Shown: one piece after another, positions 43,215 through 51,154 of the stretch | Layout: the number at the start of each line of letters is the position of its first letter | Numbering within the stretch: position 1 is the stretch's first letter | Origin: Methanobrevibacter thaueri | GTDB lineage: Archaea; Methanobacteriota; Methanobacteria; Methanobacteriales; Methanobacteriaceae | DNA: 64,000 nt | NCBI RefSeq assembly: GCF_003111625.1 | Contig: NZ_MZGS01000014.1 | Coordinates: 62,001-126,000, forward strand | Direction of reading: 5' to 3' | Made by a program: the position numbers and the translations under genes | Notes under the pieces: generated by a model | Told to the model about the DNA's origin: nothing | Databases searched by the model: none | The model's input: the letters and a program-made list of their open reading frames with translations, nothing else

Positions 43215-44615
43215 TTAGATAGTTATGCCCAATTTTCCGTAATCTTCAATAATTTTTTCGATTTCTGTTCCGTTATTCACTGACTTGATTACGTCTTTTC
43301 CCGGATTTGAGCGTCTTTTGATGCGGTCATATAACGGATTCAGGAATATTTCCTCTCCAATGCCTCTCTGCTCAAGCCCGTCACATGCCAAGTCAACGAT
43401 TTCCCTTGACAGGTCGCACAGACAGTCTAAATTTATGAATTCCGGGAGCTTGTCCTGAATCAAAAGCTTTCTGAGTTCGCCTGCGGTATATCCCCTGTGA
43501 TACAACACGTTGTCCTTGCTGACAATTTCCTCCAGCTCATCCAGCTTGTCCTTCAATCCCATGTGGAATGCAGCCACACACATGGAATCCCTGATCGGTT
43601 GGGTGCAAATGCTTCTGAATTCGACTGTGCCCCTGAAAGTCAGGTTGATGAATTTAAATGGTCTTAAATATTTTATATCACTGATTAAAGGTTTAACATC
43701 GATTTTACGATATTCTCCGTCGCAATAGATTTCGCCTGAAACGTAATCCTGCTTGAAGTATTCCAGAAGGTTCATGGACGGGAAGTTGATGTATGCGCCA
43801 TCGCGCATCACGCAATAGATGTTCAGGGATTCAAGATATGCCTGAAGGTCATTGATGTCCTTGAAGTCGACATCATAGACCCCGATATTGTGAGGGTTTA
43901 CCCCATGGGTGGAATATTCCCACAAAGCATCCCTGAAGCAGGTGTATTTATCATCTTCACCATACAACACGGAATTGGAGAACAATAACGCCTTGATCGG
44001 TTCAATTTTTGAAAAGACATTGATTGTCTGTATCAGATTCTCCCTTGTGACATCCAGCTGAACCTGGGAGGCTGATGAAAACATTCCGTATTCCGGATAC
44101 TTATGGAAGTGCATAGGGATGTTTTCATAATTGCTGAATGACTTCAAGTGATGATAAAGCATCAGATACCTTTCTGAAGGTATTGGCTCGTTGATGTTAT
44201 ATTTCCTGTACGGGTTGATTCCCATTCCTGTTAACGTATGGTTGTACTCTTCAAATGATTCCTTAACGAATGCATAATACTCGCTGAATCTTTCATTTAT
44301 TGAAAACAGCTCCTTTTCACGACCCATTGCAAACTCTATGTTGTTGTATGAGCAGTCATAGCAGACTATATCTTCATTTTTAGGGTTTTTCAAGGCAAAG
44401 ACATTGCTGTCATAGTCAATTCCATCCGCCTTGAAATCATTGAACTGCTTTTGAAACTTGTCTGTGATTGTGTGAACGACATCGAAATCCACCGCCTTCT
44501 TGTCAAGATTGATTATGGGAATCTCGATTTCAATGCCTATGAAATTCTTATCCTGATTGGTCGGTTTGATAAACTCCTCATAAAGCTTATCCCTAATTCT
44601 CTCTTCATTAATCAT
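43215..44615 (-). CDS. GCS2/EgtA-like gamma-glutamyl ligase
   Basis: About 466 residues. FIGIEIEIPIINLDKKAVDF is the N-terminal signature of carboxylate-amine ligases of the GCS2 type; FSSASQVQLDVTRENLIQTI and PIKALLFSNSVLYGE match the substrate loop (S-x-Q-V-x-L-D and A-L-F-x-N-S). The family includes plant glutamate-cysteine ligase and EgtA of ergothioneine synthesis. It is unrelated in sequence to the GshA-type enzyme behind it, so two different gamma-glutamyl ligases are encoded side by side. The ATG at 44615 has AAGGA 8 bases upstream and overlaps the amidotransferase stop. Confidence 0.75.
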   Translation of the reverse strand: MINEERIRDKLYEEFIKPTNQDKNFIGIEIEIPIINLDKKAVDFDVVHTITDKFQKQFNDFKADGIDYDSNVFALKNPKNEDIVCYDCSYNNIEFAMGREKELFSINERFSEYYAFVKESFEEYNHTLTGMGINPYRKYNINEPIPSERYLMLYHHLKSFSNYENIPMHFHKYPEYGMFSSASQVQLDVTRENLIQTINVFSKIEPIKALLFSNSVLYGEDDKYTCFRDALWEYSTHGVNPHNIGVYDVDFKDINDLQAYLESLNIYCVMRDGAYINFPSMNLLEYFKQDYVSGEIYCDGEYRKIDVKPLISDIKYLRPFKFINLTFRGTVEFRSICTQPIRDSMCVAAFHMGLKDKLDELEEIVSKDNVLYHRGYTAGELRKLLIQDKLPEFINLDCLCDLSREIVDLACDGLEQRGIGEEIFLNPLYDRIKRRSNPGKDVIKSVNNGTEIEKIIEDYGKLGITI

Positions 44616-45405
44616 CAATATCATCCTTATGGACTGTTTTTAAAAATTCCTCAATGGCCTTTTGGTGAGCATCTGTAAAAATGAACTCGTTTTCATGTTC
44701 CCCACTTTCAAAAATTATATTGCCATCGATTAAACCGAATAATTTGTTCAATTCAACTTCCTTCCAATTCTCATCATCATTCAAGGGAGTTGAAGCCACC
44801 AAAAAGCCTTCATCACTTTTTAGGTAGTATAGAGAATTTCTCATGTTAGAATGAATGTAAGTCAGGTCCCCATCATATACCATCAGGTTCAGCTTATTGT
44901 TTTTTGACAGGTCCTCAACTATATCTGTCAATAGGTTAAAGCGTTCCTTTATGGTTGAGGGAGCTCCCTTTGAGCTTTCAAATTCATTAATCTTATCAAT
45001 AATGTAAAGTAATATTCGCTCAGAATCAGTGTCTCCATTTTCCTTATCCGCGTACTTGTCAAGTTCCGGATAATCGAAAATGGTTCCGTTGTGTATTAAC
45101 ATCCATGACCTGTTGTTATCATCTGCTTCGATAAATGGGTGGCAATTGGGAGATATTATTTCACCTACCGTAGCTAACCTGATGTGAGCGAATACGTTTT
45201 TTCCAACCACAGGATGAGACAATATGTCTTTTAAATTCTGACTGCATGTTGCTTTTATAGGTTCTTTTCTAATAACAAATTCATTTGATTTCATAGTTGC
45301 CAATCCCCAGCCATGGGGATGGTCTTCAGAGTGATTATAAAAACATTCAAGACATTCATTTATTTGTTTTGGCGTATTTGAATTAAAACAAAAAATTTCA
45401 CACAT
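44608..45405 (-). CDS. EgtC/YafJ-like class II glutamine amidotransferase
   Basis: About 265 residues. Met-Cys at the start leaves Cys as N-terminal nucleophile after Met removal; HPHGWGLATM, VFAHIRLATVG, and WMLIHNGTIFDYPEL are the class II glutaminase motifs. The closest pattern is EgtC (gamma-glutamyl hydrolase of ergothioneine synthesis) and YafJ. The ATG at 45405 has a TAGGAGGAG site. As first gene ahead of two gamma-glutamyl ligases it may release or transfer gamma-glutamyl groups or ammonia. Operators P2 and P2b lie in its promoter. Confidence 0.82.
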   Translation of the reverse strand: MCEIFCFNSNTPKQINECLECFYNHSEDHPHGWGLATMKSNEFVIRKEPIKATCSQNLKDILSHPVVGKNVFAHIRLATVGEIISPNCHPFIEADDNNRSWMLIHNGTIFDYPELDKYADKENGDTDSERILLYIIDKINEFESSKGAPSTIKERFNLLTDIVEDLSKNNKLNLMVYDGDLTYIHSNMRNSLYYLKSDEGFLVASTPLNDDENWKEVELNKLFGLIDGNIIFESGEHENEFIFTDAHQKAIEEFLKTVHKDDIDD

Positions 45406-45430
45406 TGATTCTCCTCCTATAATTGGTTTA

Positions 45431-45463
45431 TCACAATTGTTATATTGCAATAACATATGTTAT
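45431..45463 (-). promoter_or_regulatory. Operators P2 and P2b at the amidotransferase-ligase promoter
   Basis: P2b (45450-45463) is a perfect 14-bp palindrome ATAACATATGTTAT. P2 (45431-45442) on the minus strand reads TAACAATTGTGA, 10 of 12 bases symmetric. Both are preceded by AATATAAC on the minus strand, like P1 and P3. P2b overlaps the probable TATA box and P2 the probable transcription start. Confidence 0.7.
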
Positions 45464-45518
45464 ATTAAATTTTGGCATATATAAATATTGCTAAAAAAAG
45501 AATTGAGAGGCAGTTGAA

Positions 45519-46454
45519 TTAACTGCCTTCCCAGAAAATCTTATCTTGAGAAATAGGTTTTTTCAAGATACCCAAATCGACTTCCAAATCCATGAAGTCC
45601 ATTACATCCTGTTTATATGAATCATCCAAACCGGATATGAATGGGAAGCCAGCCATGGCCTTTTTCTCAACCTCAACATCACTTACAATGTCTTTCGGAA
45701 GCAATGCTGCAGCCTCATCAGGATTGCTGTTGATGAAGTCGGTTGCGTTCTTGTGGATTTCCAATATTTTTTGGGTCTCATTAGGATGGTTCTCAATGAA
45801 CTTGTCGGAAGCTACAACAACACAGCATGGATGGTTAGGCAAAATGTCTGCTGAATCTGTTAAAACCTTAGCTCCGTTCTTCTCGGCAATTGACACGTAT
45901 GGTTCGAAAGTGATCATACCATCAATCTTACCTGTTTTAAGTGCGTCATTCATTGAAGGAACCTTCATTGCTGAAACTTTCAAGTCATCAATTGACATGC
46001 CGTTTTGCTCCAGGTAATATGTGAGCAGCATGTGCTGGATTGAGGCCTCACCAGGTGTCGCTATTTTCTTGCCTGCCAAGTCCTGAACGGAAGATATTCC
46101 TGAATCCTTGGCAACCACAATTCCGGACCCTTCGGTCTGGGCTGCTGAAATCACTTTGACCGGAACTCCCTTGGCTATTGAAGACAATACAGGAGTAATT
46201 CCGACATAACCCACGTCAACATCACCGCTTGCCATGGCGGTCATCAAGTCCCCACCATTGTTGAACTGGACAAGCTTTGTCTTAATTCCATTTTCTGCAT
46301 ATTTACCTTGTGCATCCGCAACAAAAAGTGCCGCATCGTGGTCAGATGGCAGGTAACCGATTGTCACCTCTTCACCGCCACCTCCAAATATTAGGAATGC
46401 ACCGACAGCAACCACAATGATTGCTATAATAATTGCGATAATTTTATTATCCAT
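45519..46454 (-). CDS. Second sulfonate/nitrate-type ABC substrate-binding protein
   Basis: 311 residues, a close paralogue of 40666-41637. The N-terminus is a membrane anchor (IIAIIIAIIVVAVGAFLIFG) without a lipobox. The mature core has the same VTIGYLPSDHDAALFVADAQ, VQFNNGGDLMTAMASGDV, GKKIATPGEASIQHMLL and HPCCVVVASDKFI blocks. It must work with a permease encoded elsewhere. The start follows TTGGTGATTAA. It is divergent from the methyltransferase gene, sharing a 50-bp promoter region that lacks the palindrome found at the other cluster promoters. Confidence 0.88.
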   Translation of the reverse strand: MDNKIIAIIIAIIVVAVGAFLIFGGGGEEVTIGYLPSDHDAALFVADAQGKYAENGIKTKLVQFNNGGDLMTAMASGDVDVGYVGITPVLSSIAKGVPVKVISAAQTEGSGIVVAKDSGISSVQDLAGKKIATPGEASIQHMLLTYYLEQNGMSIDDLKVSAMKVPSMNDALKTGKIDGMITFEPYVSIAEKNGAKVLTDSADILPNHPCCVVVASDKFIENHPNETQKILEIHKNATDFINSNPDEAAALLPKDIVSDVEVEKKAMAGFPFISGLDDSYKQDVMDFMDLEVDLGILKKPISQDKIFWEGS

Positions 46455-46503
46455 TTAATCACCAATATTAAATATATTTGAAAAATTATTAAAGGTTTTG
46501 ATT

Positions 46504-47118
46504 ATGGTAGCTGAAAAGATCACACAGTGCATGAAGCCTCACGGCGAGGAAGGCTTTGAAACCATTAGCAATATGAACGAAAACCACAAGGAGATTTCCG
46601 AATTTGCATTTGAATGCGTTAATGTGGGAAATAATGATAAAATCCTTGATATAGGCTGTGGCGGAGGAGTGAATATCGAGAAATTCTTGAAATTGACAAA
46701 AAACAATGTTGACGGATTGGATTATTCAGAAGTGTCTGTGAAGGCATCCATTGAACAGAACAGAAAAGCCGTGGAAAACGGAAGATGCAACGTTATCCAG
46801 GCGGATGTGAGCGACATGCCAATCGATGATGAGAGTTACGATTTGGTAAGTGCATTTGAAACCATTTACTTCTGGCCTGACATCAAAAATACATTCAAAG
46901 AAGTTTCAAGAATCATAAAGCCCGATGGACAGTTCATGATTGCACAGGGAACAGACGGCAATCATCCCGATGATGAAAAATGGCTGGCCGAGGTTGAGGG
47001 AATGAGCGTATACACCGCTCCTGAACTTGAAGAATATCTTCTTGATGCCGGTTTTAAAAGTGTTGAAAGTTACGTTAAGGAAAACGATTACATTTTAGTA
47101 GTTATTGCACAAAAATAA
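46504..47118 (+). CDS. Class I SAM-dependent methyltransferase
   Basis: 204 residues. ILDIGCGGGVNIEKFLKL is motif I, VNVIQADVSDMPIDDESYDLV-type motifs II/III follow (VIQADVSDMPIDDESYD), then FKEVSRIIKPDGQFMIAQG. The substrate is not evident; similar proteins methylate small molecules. It is divergently transcribed from the second binding protein and convergent with the ThiS-like gene, whose stop is 4 bp away. The ATG at 46504 is preferred over an in-frame TTG two codons earlier. Confidence 0.88.
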   Translation: MVAEKITQCMKPHGEEGFETISNMNENHKEISEFAFECVNVGNNDKILDIGCGGGVNIEKFLKLTKNNVDGLDYSEVSVKASIEQNRKAVENGRCNVIQADVSDMPIDDESYDLVSAFETIYFWPDIKNTFKEVSRIIKPDGQFMIAQGTDGNHPDDEKWLAEVEGMSVYTAPELEEYLLDAGFKSVESYVKENDYILVVIAQK

Positions 47119-47121
47119 CTA

Positions 47122-47322
47122 CTATCCACCATATATTATCTGAACCAATTGAATCTCATCACCGTCATTTATTGTGCTGTCCTCTATTGTCAGTTCACCG
47201 TTCTGCTTTGCAACTGTTGTCTGGGAGGACAATTCCAGGTCATCCAGAAGGTCCTTAATGGTGTAGTTTTCTTTCAGTTGTCTTTTTTCATTGATTTGCT
47301 TGTATTTTAAGTTGAAATCCAT
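47122..47322 (-). CDS. ThiS/MoaD-like ubiquitin-fold sulfur carrier
   Basis: 66 residues ending in QIIYGG. The C-terminal Gly-Gly is the mark of sulfur carriers that are adenylated and turned into a thiocarboxylate. Middle segment YTIKDLLDDLELSSQTTVAK and DGDEIQLVQ fit the ThiS fold. The likely activating partner is the ThiF/MoeB-like protein encoded 1.5 kb away in the opposite direction. GGTGATAAG precedes the ATG. Operator P3 is 66 bp upstream. Confidence 0.9.
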   Translation of the reverse strand: MDFNLKYKQINEKRQLKENYTIKDLLDDLELSSQTTVAKQNGELTIEDSTINDGDEIQLVQIIYGG

Positions 47323-47387
47323 CTTATCACCTACGATTCGATTTGTGTTTTAATAGCCATTAGGGCTAAAATTCAAATCATGATTAT

Positions 47388-47399
47388 TAACAATTGTTA
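47388..47399 (-). promoter_or_regulatory. Palindromic operator P3 upstream of the ThiS-like gene
   Basis: Perfect palindrome TAACAATTGTTA. On the minus strand ATATAACAATTGTTAATAA is identical to the P1 site over 19 bases. The ATATAAC portion is likely the TATA box of the ThiS-like gene. Confidence 0.7.
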
Positions 47400-47525
47400 T
47401 ATTATTCTCTTGTTTTTTAAATATTTCTATAGCATTGTAAACAAAGTCAAAAAAATCACTCCCACATTTATGCTTGATTAAAAAATTCAAAATATTTATA
47501 TATGAATATATACTAACTTAATGAC

Positions 47526-47584
47526 ATGGAAAAAATAACTATTGTTATATAATTATATTTCAATGTCAAAACAGTTTTTTCCAT
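47526..47584. repeat. Inverted repeat A
   Basis: ATGGAAAAAA (47526-47535) and TTTTTTCCAT (47575-47584), perfect 10-bp arms with a 39-nt loop containing operator P4. A second pair TGACAT/ATGTCA (47522-47527 and 47563-47568) interleaves with it. Confidence 0.8.
47536..47547 (-). promoter_or_regulatory. Operator-like site P4
   Basis: TAAC-TATT-GTTA; on the minus strand ATATAACAATAGTTAT. It shares the half-sites and the ATATAAC flank of P1-P3 but has one asymmetric base pair. Confidence 0.55.
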
Positions 47585-47602
47585 AATCTCGGGCAATATT
47601 AA

Positions 47603-47683
47603 CAGCTATAACTTGAAAATAACTGCCAATTCCGCAATTCCCATTAAAACAACAGGAAGATCACTAATACCAAGTTATAGCTG
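47603..47683. repeat. Inverted repeat B
   Basis: CAGCTATAACTTG (47603-47615) and CAAGTTATAGCTG (47671-47683), perfect 13-bp arms, 55-nt loop. Confidence 0.9.
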
Positions 47684-47689
47684 AATCTG

Positions 47690-47752
47690 ATTAATGAGTT
47701 ATTAACTCCTTAAAAAATTAATACATAAATAATGATTCCATAACTCATTAAT
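47690..47752. repeat. Inverted repeat C
   Basis: ATTAATGAGTTAT (47690-47702) and ATAACTCATTAAT (47740-47752), perfect 13-bp arms, 37-nt loop. Confidence 0.9.
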
Positions 47753-47755
47753 TCA

Positions 47756-47778
47756 AGAGCATCAAAACCTGATGCTCT
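47756..47778. repeat. Inverted repeat D (hairpin)
   Basis: AGAGCATCA (47756-47764) and TGATGCTCT (47770-47778), perfect 9-bp stem with a 5-nt loop, 43 bases before the preferred ATG of the LarE-like gene. Confidence 0.9.
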
Positions 47779-47820
47779 CAACTATTTAAATTTTCAATGA
47801 CAAATATAAGAAATGATACA

Positions 47821-48834
47821 ATGAGCATAGAAGAGAAAATCAATATTGTTAGAGATATCCTAAAAGATAAAAAGGTAGCGATTGGCTTTTCAGGAGGAGC
47901 AGATTCAACACTTATAGCCTATCTGGCCTCAAAAGTGGCTGAAGACACATTGGCAATAACAATAGACAATCATCTGTTCCCTACCGGCTTCATTGAAAAT
48001 GCCAAAAAGGCTACAAAATCTTTTGGAATTAAACATGAGATAATCGACATCAACTTTTACGATGACGAGTATTTCCTGTCAAACGACTCAAAAAGATGCT
48101 TCACATGCCGCAACCTGATGTACAGTGAAATCAAAAAGCTTGCAATCGAAAAGGGTTTTGATTTCGTCTGCGACGGCAACAACATCAGCGATTTGGTCAT
48201 AGACAGGCCAGGAATTCTTGTTACATATGCAAAGGAATTTGAAACACCTTTAATTGAAGCCAAGCTGACTTCAAAGGAGATTCATGAATATCTCAATGAG
48301 AACGGCATTCCATATTCCCGATCAACAACATGCCTTGCAACCAGAATTCCGACAAACACCAAAACCACAAATGAGAAAATCGAAAGGATAAGCCATTGTG
48401 AGGATTACATCCTATTCAAGACAGACTGTGAAATTGTCAAGGTCAGGGACAATGATGAACTTGCGATTGTTGAAGTGGACAGTTTGGATGAAATATTCAA
48501 AGATGGCAAATATAATCAAATCAATGATGAATTAAAAGAGCAGGGCTTTGGGAAAATCGTTTTAAACCTGTGCGAAATTGATGATGATGAGGACATAGCC
48601 ATTGACTATGGGAACCTGTCATTTTCATATCAACTACCGTTCACGATAAACATTGAAGAGACAGGAAAGCAGATTAAAGACAAAATTATTAATGAAAGCG
48701 AAAACAAAATAGAACTAGAAAACATTACAATTAACCAAAACGGATTGATTAGTGGAAACAATTATGAAACTTATGAGGATGCATTAGATGCATTTATGGA
48801 AATCTTATCAAAATTAAGAAGAAATATTAGGTGA
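47821..48834 (+). CDS. LarE-like ATP-dependent sulfur transferase
   Basis: About 337 residues. IGFSGGADSTLIAYLAS is the PP-loop that adenylates a carboxylate substrate. RCFTCRNLMY supplies two cysteines and STTCLATRIPTN a third; three conserved cysteines in these places mark the LarE group thought to hold a 4Fe-4S cluster as sulfur donor, unlike the single-cysteine sacrificial type. LarE makes the nickel-pincer cofactor in bacteria, but no larB or larC is here. A C-terminal region of about 110 residues is extra. ATG at 47821 gives the family's normal start; 47797 is an in-frame alternative. Overlaps or abuts the ThiF-like gene. Confidence 0.85.
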   Translation: MSIEEKINIVRDILKDKKVAIGFSGGADSTLIAYLASKVAEDTLAITIDNHLFPTGFIENAKKATKSFGIKHEIIDINFYDDEYFLSNDSKRCFTCRNLMYSEIKKLAIEKGFDFVCDGNNISDLVIDRPGILVTYAKEFETPLIEAKLTSKEIHEYLNENGIPYSRSTTCLATRIPTNTKTTNEKIERISHCEDYILFKTDCEIVKVRDNDELAIVEVDSLDEIFKDGKYNQINDELKEQGFGKIVLNLCEIDDDEDIAIDYGNLSFSYQLPFTINIEETGKQIKDKIINESENKIELENITINQNGLISGNNYETYEDALDAFMEILSKLRRNIR

Positions 48835-48839
48835 ATAAC

Positions 48840-49595
48840 ATGCCAACAAGATACATAGGTGACGGATACTGGGAAATAGCTTCCCGTCAAATGAGTATAG
48901 TAACTAGAAGCGAACAGGAAAGATTTAAAGACGCAAAAATCACAGTTATTGGTTGTGGCGGAATCGGTGGAGAAACCATTGAAATGCTTGCAAGAATGGG
49001 AATCGGAGAATTGGTTCTTGTTGATAAGGACGCATTTGACCTGTCAAACTTGAATAGGCAGACCATGGCTTCAATAGCTGATTTGGGCCTTGATAAGGAA
49101 GCTGTCGCTGCTGAAAAGGTCAGACTTATAAATCCCTATGTAAAAGTAACCACATATAATGAGCATGTTGATCAAAGCAATATCGACAAGGTCATTGGAG
49201 ATTCCGATATTGTCATTGACGCCCTTGACAATGTCCTGACAAGAGTCATCGTGTCAAGAAAAGCAAAGGAAAAGGGAATACCATACATCCACGGAGCAAT
49301 ACACGGAACCCTCGGCCAAATCACTGTATTCCTGCCTAACAGCGACAAGACATACGAGGAAATGTTCAACCTTCCTTCACTCGGCAAGGAACTGAATGAT
49401 GAAACAGTTGAAGCATTGAAAAATGTCACATCAGGCGTTCCACCGGTCATAGGACCTACTCCAAACTTAATAGGTTGTCTTGAGGCAATGGAAGCCTATA
49501 AGATAATAACCGGAGTCGGCAAAGTCACCGTAGCTCCAAAAATATTGACATTTGACTTACTTGATTTAGGTTCATTCTCATTAGATGAACTCTAA
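48840..49595 (+). CDS. ThiF/MoeB/HesA-family adenylyltransferase
   Basis: 251 residues. ITVIGCGGIGGETIEMLARM is the nucleotide-binding loop, DLSNLNRQTMAS has the catalytic Arg/Asn, DIVIDALDNVLTRVIV the core helix, and IPYIHGAIHGTLGQITVF the sulfur-carrier binding area. The usual C-x-x-C zinc pair of MoeB is absent. It should adenylate the C-terminal glycine of a ThiS/MoaD-like protein, and the one at 47122 is an obvious partner. ATG at 48840 sits 5 bases after AGGTGA, which overlaps the LarE-like stop. Confidence 0.93.
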   Translation: MPTRYIGDGYWEIASRQMSIVTRSEQERFKDAKITVIGCGGIGGETIEMLARMGIGELVLVDKDAFDLSNLNRQTMASIADLGLDKEAVAAEKVRLINPYVKVTTYNEHVDQSNIDKVIGDSDIVIDALDNVLTRVIVSRKAKEKGIPYIHGAIHGTLGQITVFLPNSDKTYEEMFNLPSLGKELNDETVEALKNVTSGVPPVIGPTPNLIGCLEAMEAYKIITGVGKVTVAPKILTFDLLDLGSFSLDEL

Positions 49596-49969
49596 ATTCT
49601 TTTTTTAATTTTTACCACCATCTTTTCAACACCAACCAAGTCCTTAACATTCAAGAACAGAATGAAGATTAAATTGAACAACAAATATCATTCATAACCT
49701 CTTTTCATATCTTGTTTTTATGGTTAAAGTATTTTTTAAGTGATATTAAATAAATAACCACCATTATATTATCCAATGAAGCAATATAGAATTTTAATTC
49801 AATTTTATATGAATAACACCCAATAATTTACAAATTACATTGCTGAACATATCCGCACAAATGTCCAATAAATCTTAACCTTTATATATGGATTAAAAAT
49901 ATAAAGTTAATAGGTTGTTGGAAGTTTCATTCCAGCATAACGTTAATACTTTATTAGGAGTAATAAAAA
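49596..49969. other. Intergenic region with the promoter of the CofE-like gene
   Basis: AT-rich, no gene seen. A TATA-like CTTTATATATGG lies near 49880-49892. A GGAAGTTTCATTCC palindrome-like element is at about 49920-49933, and TTAGGAGTAATAAAA gives the binding site. Confidence 0.5.
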
Positions 49970-51154
49970 ATGAGATGTGTTGGTACTGTAGTACGTGGAA
50001 TAAGGACACCGATTATTAAAGAAAATGATGATTTGGCCACAATAGTTGTAGATTCATTGATGGCAGCAAAGGAAAGTGAAGGATTTGAATTCAAAGATAA
50101 GGATATCGTTGCAATCACCGAAGCAGTTGTAGGTATTTCAGAAGGAAACTATGTGACTGTTGATGATGTAGCACAAGACTTGCAGAACAAGTTCCCATCC
50201 AAAAACATTGGAGTGGTAAATCCTATCTTAAGCAGAAACAGATTTTCAATCATCTTGAAAGGTATTGCAAGAGGAATGGATAAAATCACATTATTGACCT
50301 CCTTCCCTGCAGACGAAGTTGGAAACGGAATTCTAGACGAAGACCTTTTAGACAAAAGCGAATTCAATCTGGCAAGCGTCATTTCCGAAGACGAATACAA
50401 GGAACATTTCGGCACATGGATACACCCTTTCACCGGAATTAACATGATTGACTTCTACCGTGAACTGATTGAAAGTGAAGACTGTGAAGTTGAGTTCGTA
50501 TTCTCAAATGACATAAAGACAATCCTTGACTATAACACAGACGTATTGACCTGTGATATCCACACAAGAGAAAAGTCAACCAAGACTCTTAAAGACTTAG
50601 GTGCCAACGTTTACGGATTATACCAAATCTTAACTGAACCAATTGGAGATTCCGGCCACAACCCTGATTTCGGATTACTCGGTTCCAACAAAGCAACAGA
50701 AGAAAAATTAAAATTATTCCCAATAACAGGTGACAAAATAGTAAACGAAGTCCAAAAAAGATTAATCGACATTACAGGCAAGCAAATTGAAGTCATGGTT
50801 TACGGTGATGGAGCATTCAAGGATCCTGTTGGAAAGATTTGGGAATTGGCTGACCCTGTCGTTTCACCAGCACATACCAGTGGATTAGTGGGATATCCAA
50901 ATGAAATTAAATTAAAATACGTTTCTGATAATAAGTTCGCTGATTTGAAAGGCGACGAATTAAAAGAAGCAATTAAAGAAGAAATCAAAAACAAAGATGC
51001 AGATTTAACTGGACAAATGATTACCGAAGGAACAACTCCTAGAGTATTGACCGACCTAATCGGTTCATTATGTGACCTGACCAGCGGTTCCGGAGATAAG
51101 GGAACACCAGTTATCTTCATTCAAGGATACTTCGATAATTTAGCTAACGACTAA
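49970..51154 (+). CDS. CofE-like (F420-0:L-glutamate ligase family) protein
   Basis: 394 residues. GIRTPIIKENDDLATIVVDS and KDIVAITEAVVGISEGNYVT match the start of the F420 gamma-glutamyl ligase family (CofE/FbiB N-domain), including the metal-binding Asp/Glu area; later HTSGLVGYPNEI and GDGAFKDPVGKIWELADPVV are also family-like. It is about 140 residues longer than CofE, so it is probably a paralogue with another gamma-glutamyl acceptor, not the F420 enzyme itself. It has its own promoter and follows the sulfur-transfer genes. Confidence 0.75.
   Translation: MRCVGTVVRGIRTPIIKENDDLATIVVDSLMAAKESEGFEFKDKDIVAITEAVVGISEGNYVTVDDVAQDLQNKFPSKNIGVVNPILSRNRFSIILKGIARGMDKITLLTSFPADEVGNGILDEDLLDKSEFNLASVISEDEYKEHFGTWIHPFTGINMIDFYRELIESEDCEVEFVFSNDIKTILDYNTDVLTCDIHTREKSTKTLKDLGANVYGLYQILTEPIGDSGHNPDFGLLGSNKATEEKLKLFPITGDKIVNEVQKRLIDITGKQIEVMVYGDGAFKDPVGKIWELADPVVSPAHTSGLVGYPNEIKLKYVSDNKFADLKGDELKEAIKEEIKNKDADLTGQMITEGTTPRVLTDLIGSLCDLTSGSGDKGTPVIFIQGYFDNLAND

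Larger units (their letters stand above)
47323..47820. other. Divergent regulatory region with operators and stacked inverted repeats
   Basis: About 500 bp between the ThiS-like and LarE-like genes. It holds operator P3, operator P4 and four perfect inverted repeats in a row, listed separately. A TATA-like CTATTTAAATTTT at 47782-47794 just ahead of the LarE-like gene would give a very short leader. No open frame of note. Confidence 0.6.

Noticed and set aside
43215-45405. A complete ergothioneine pathway (EgtA and EgtC-like genes adjacent)
   Set aside because: EgtB, EgtD and EgtE equivalents are not visible; the nearby methyltransferase lacks any sign of being EgtD.
47522-47778. Replication origin suggested by stacked inverted repeats
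   Set aside because: No cdc6/orc1 gene in the window and no repeated origin-box sequence; the arms all differ from one another.
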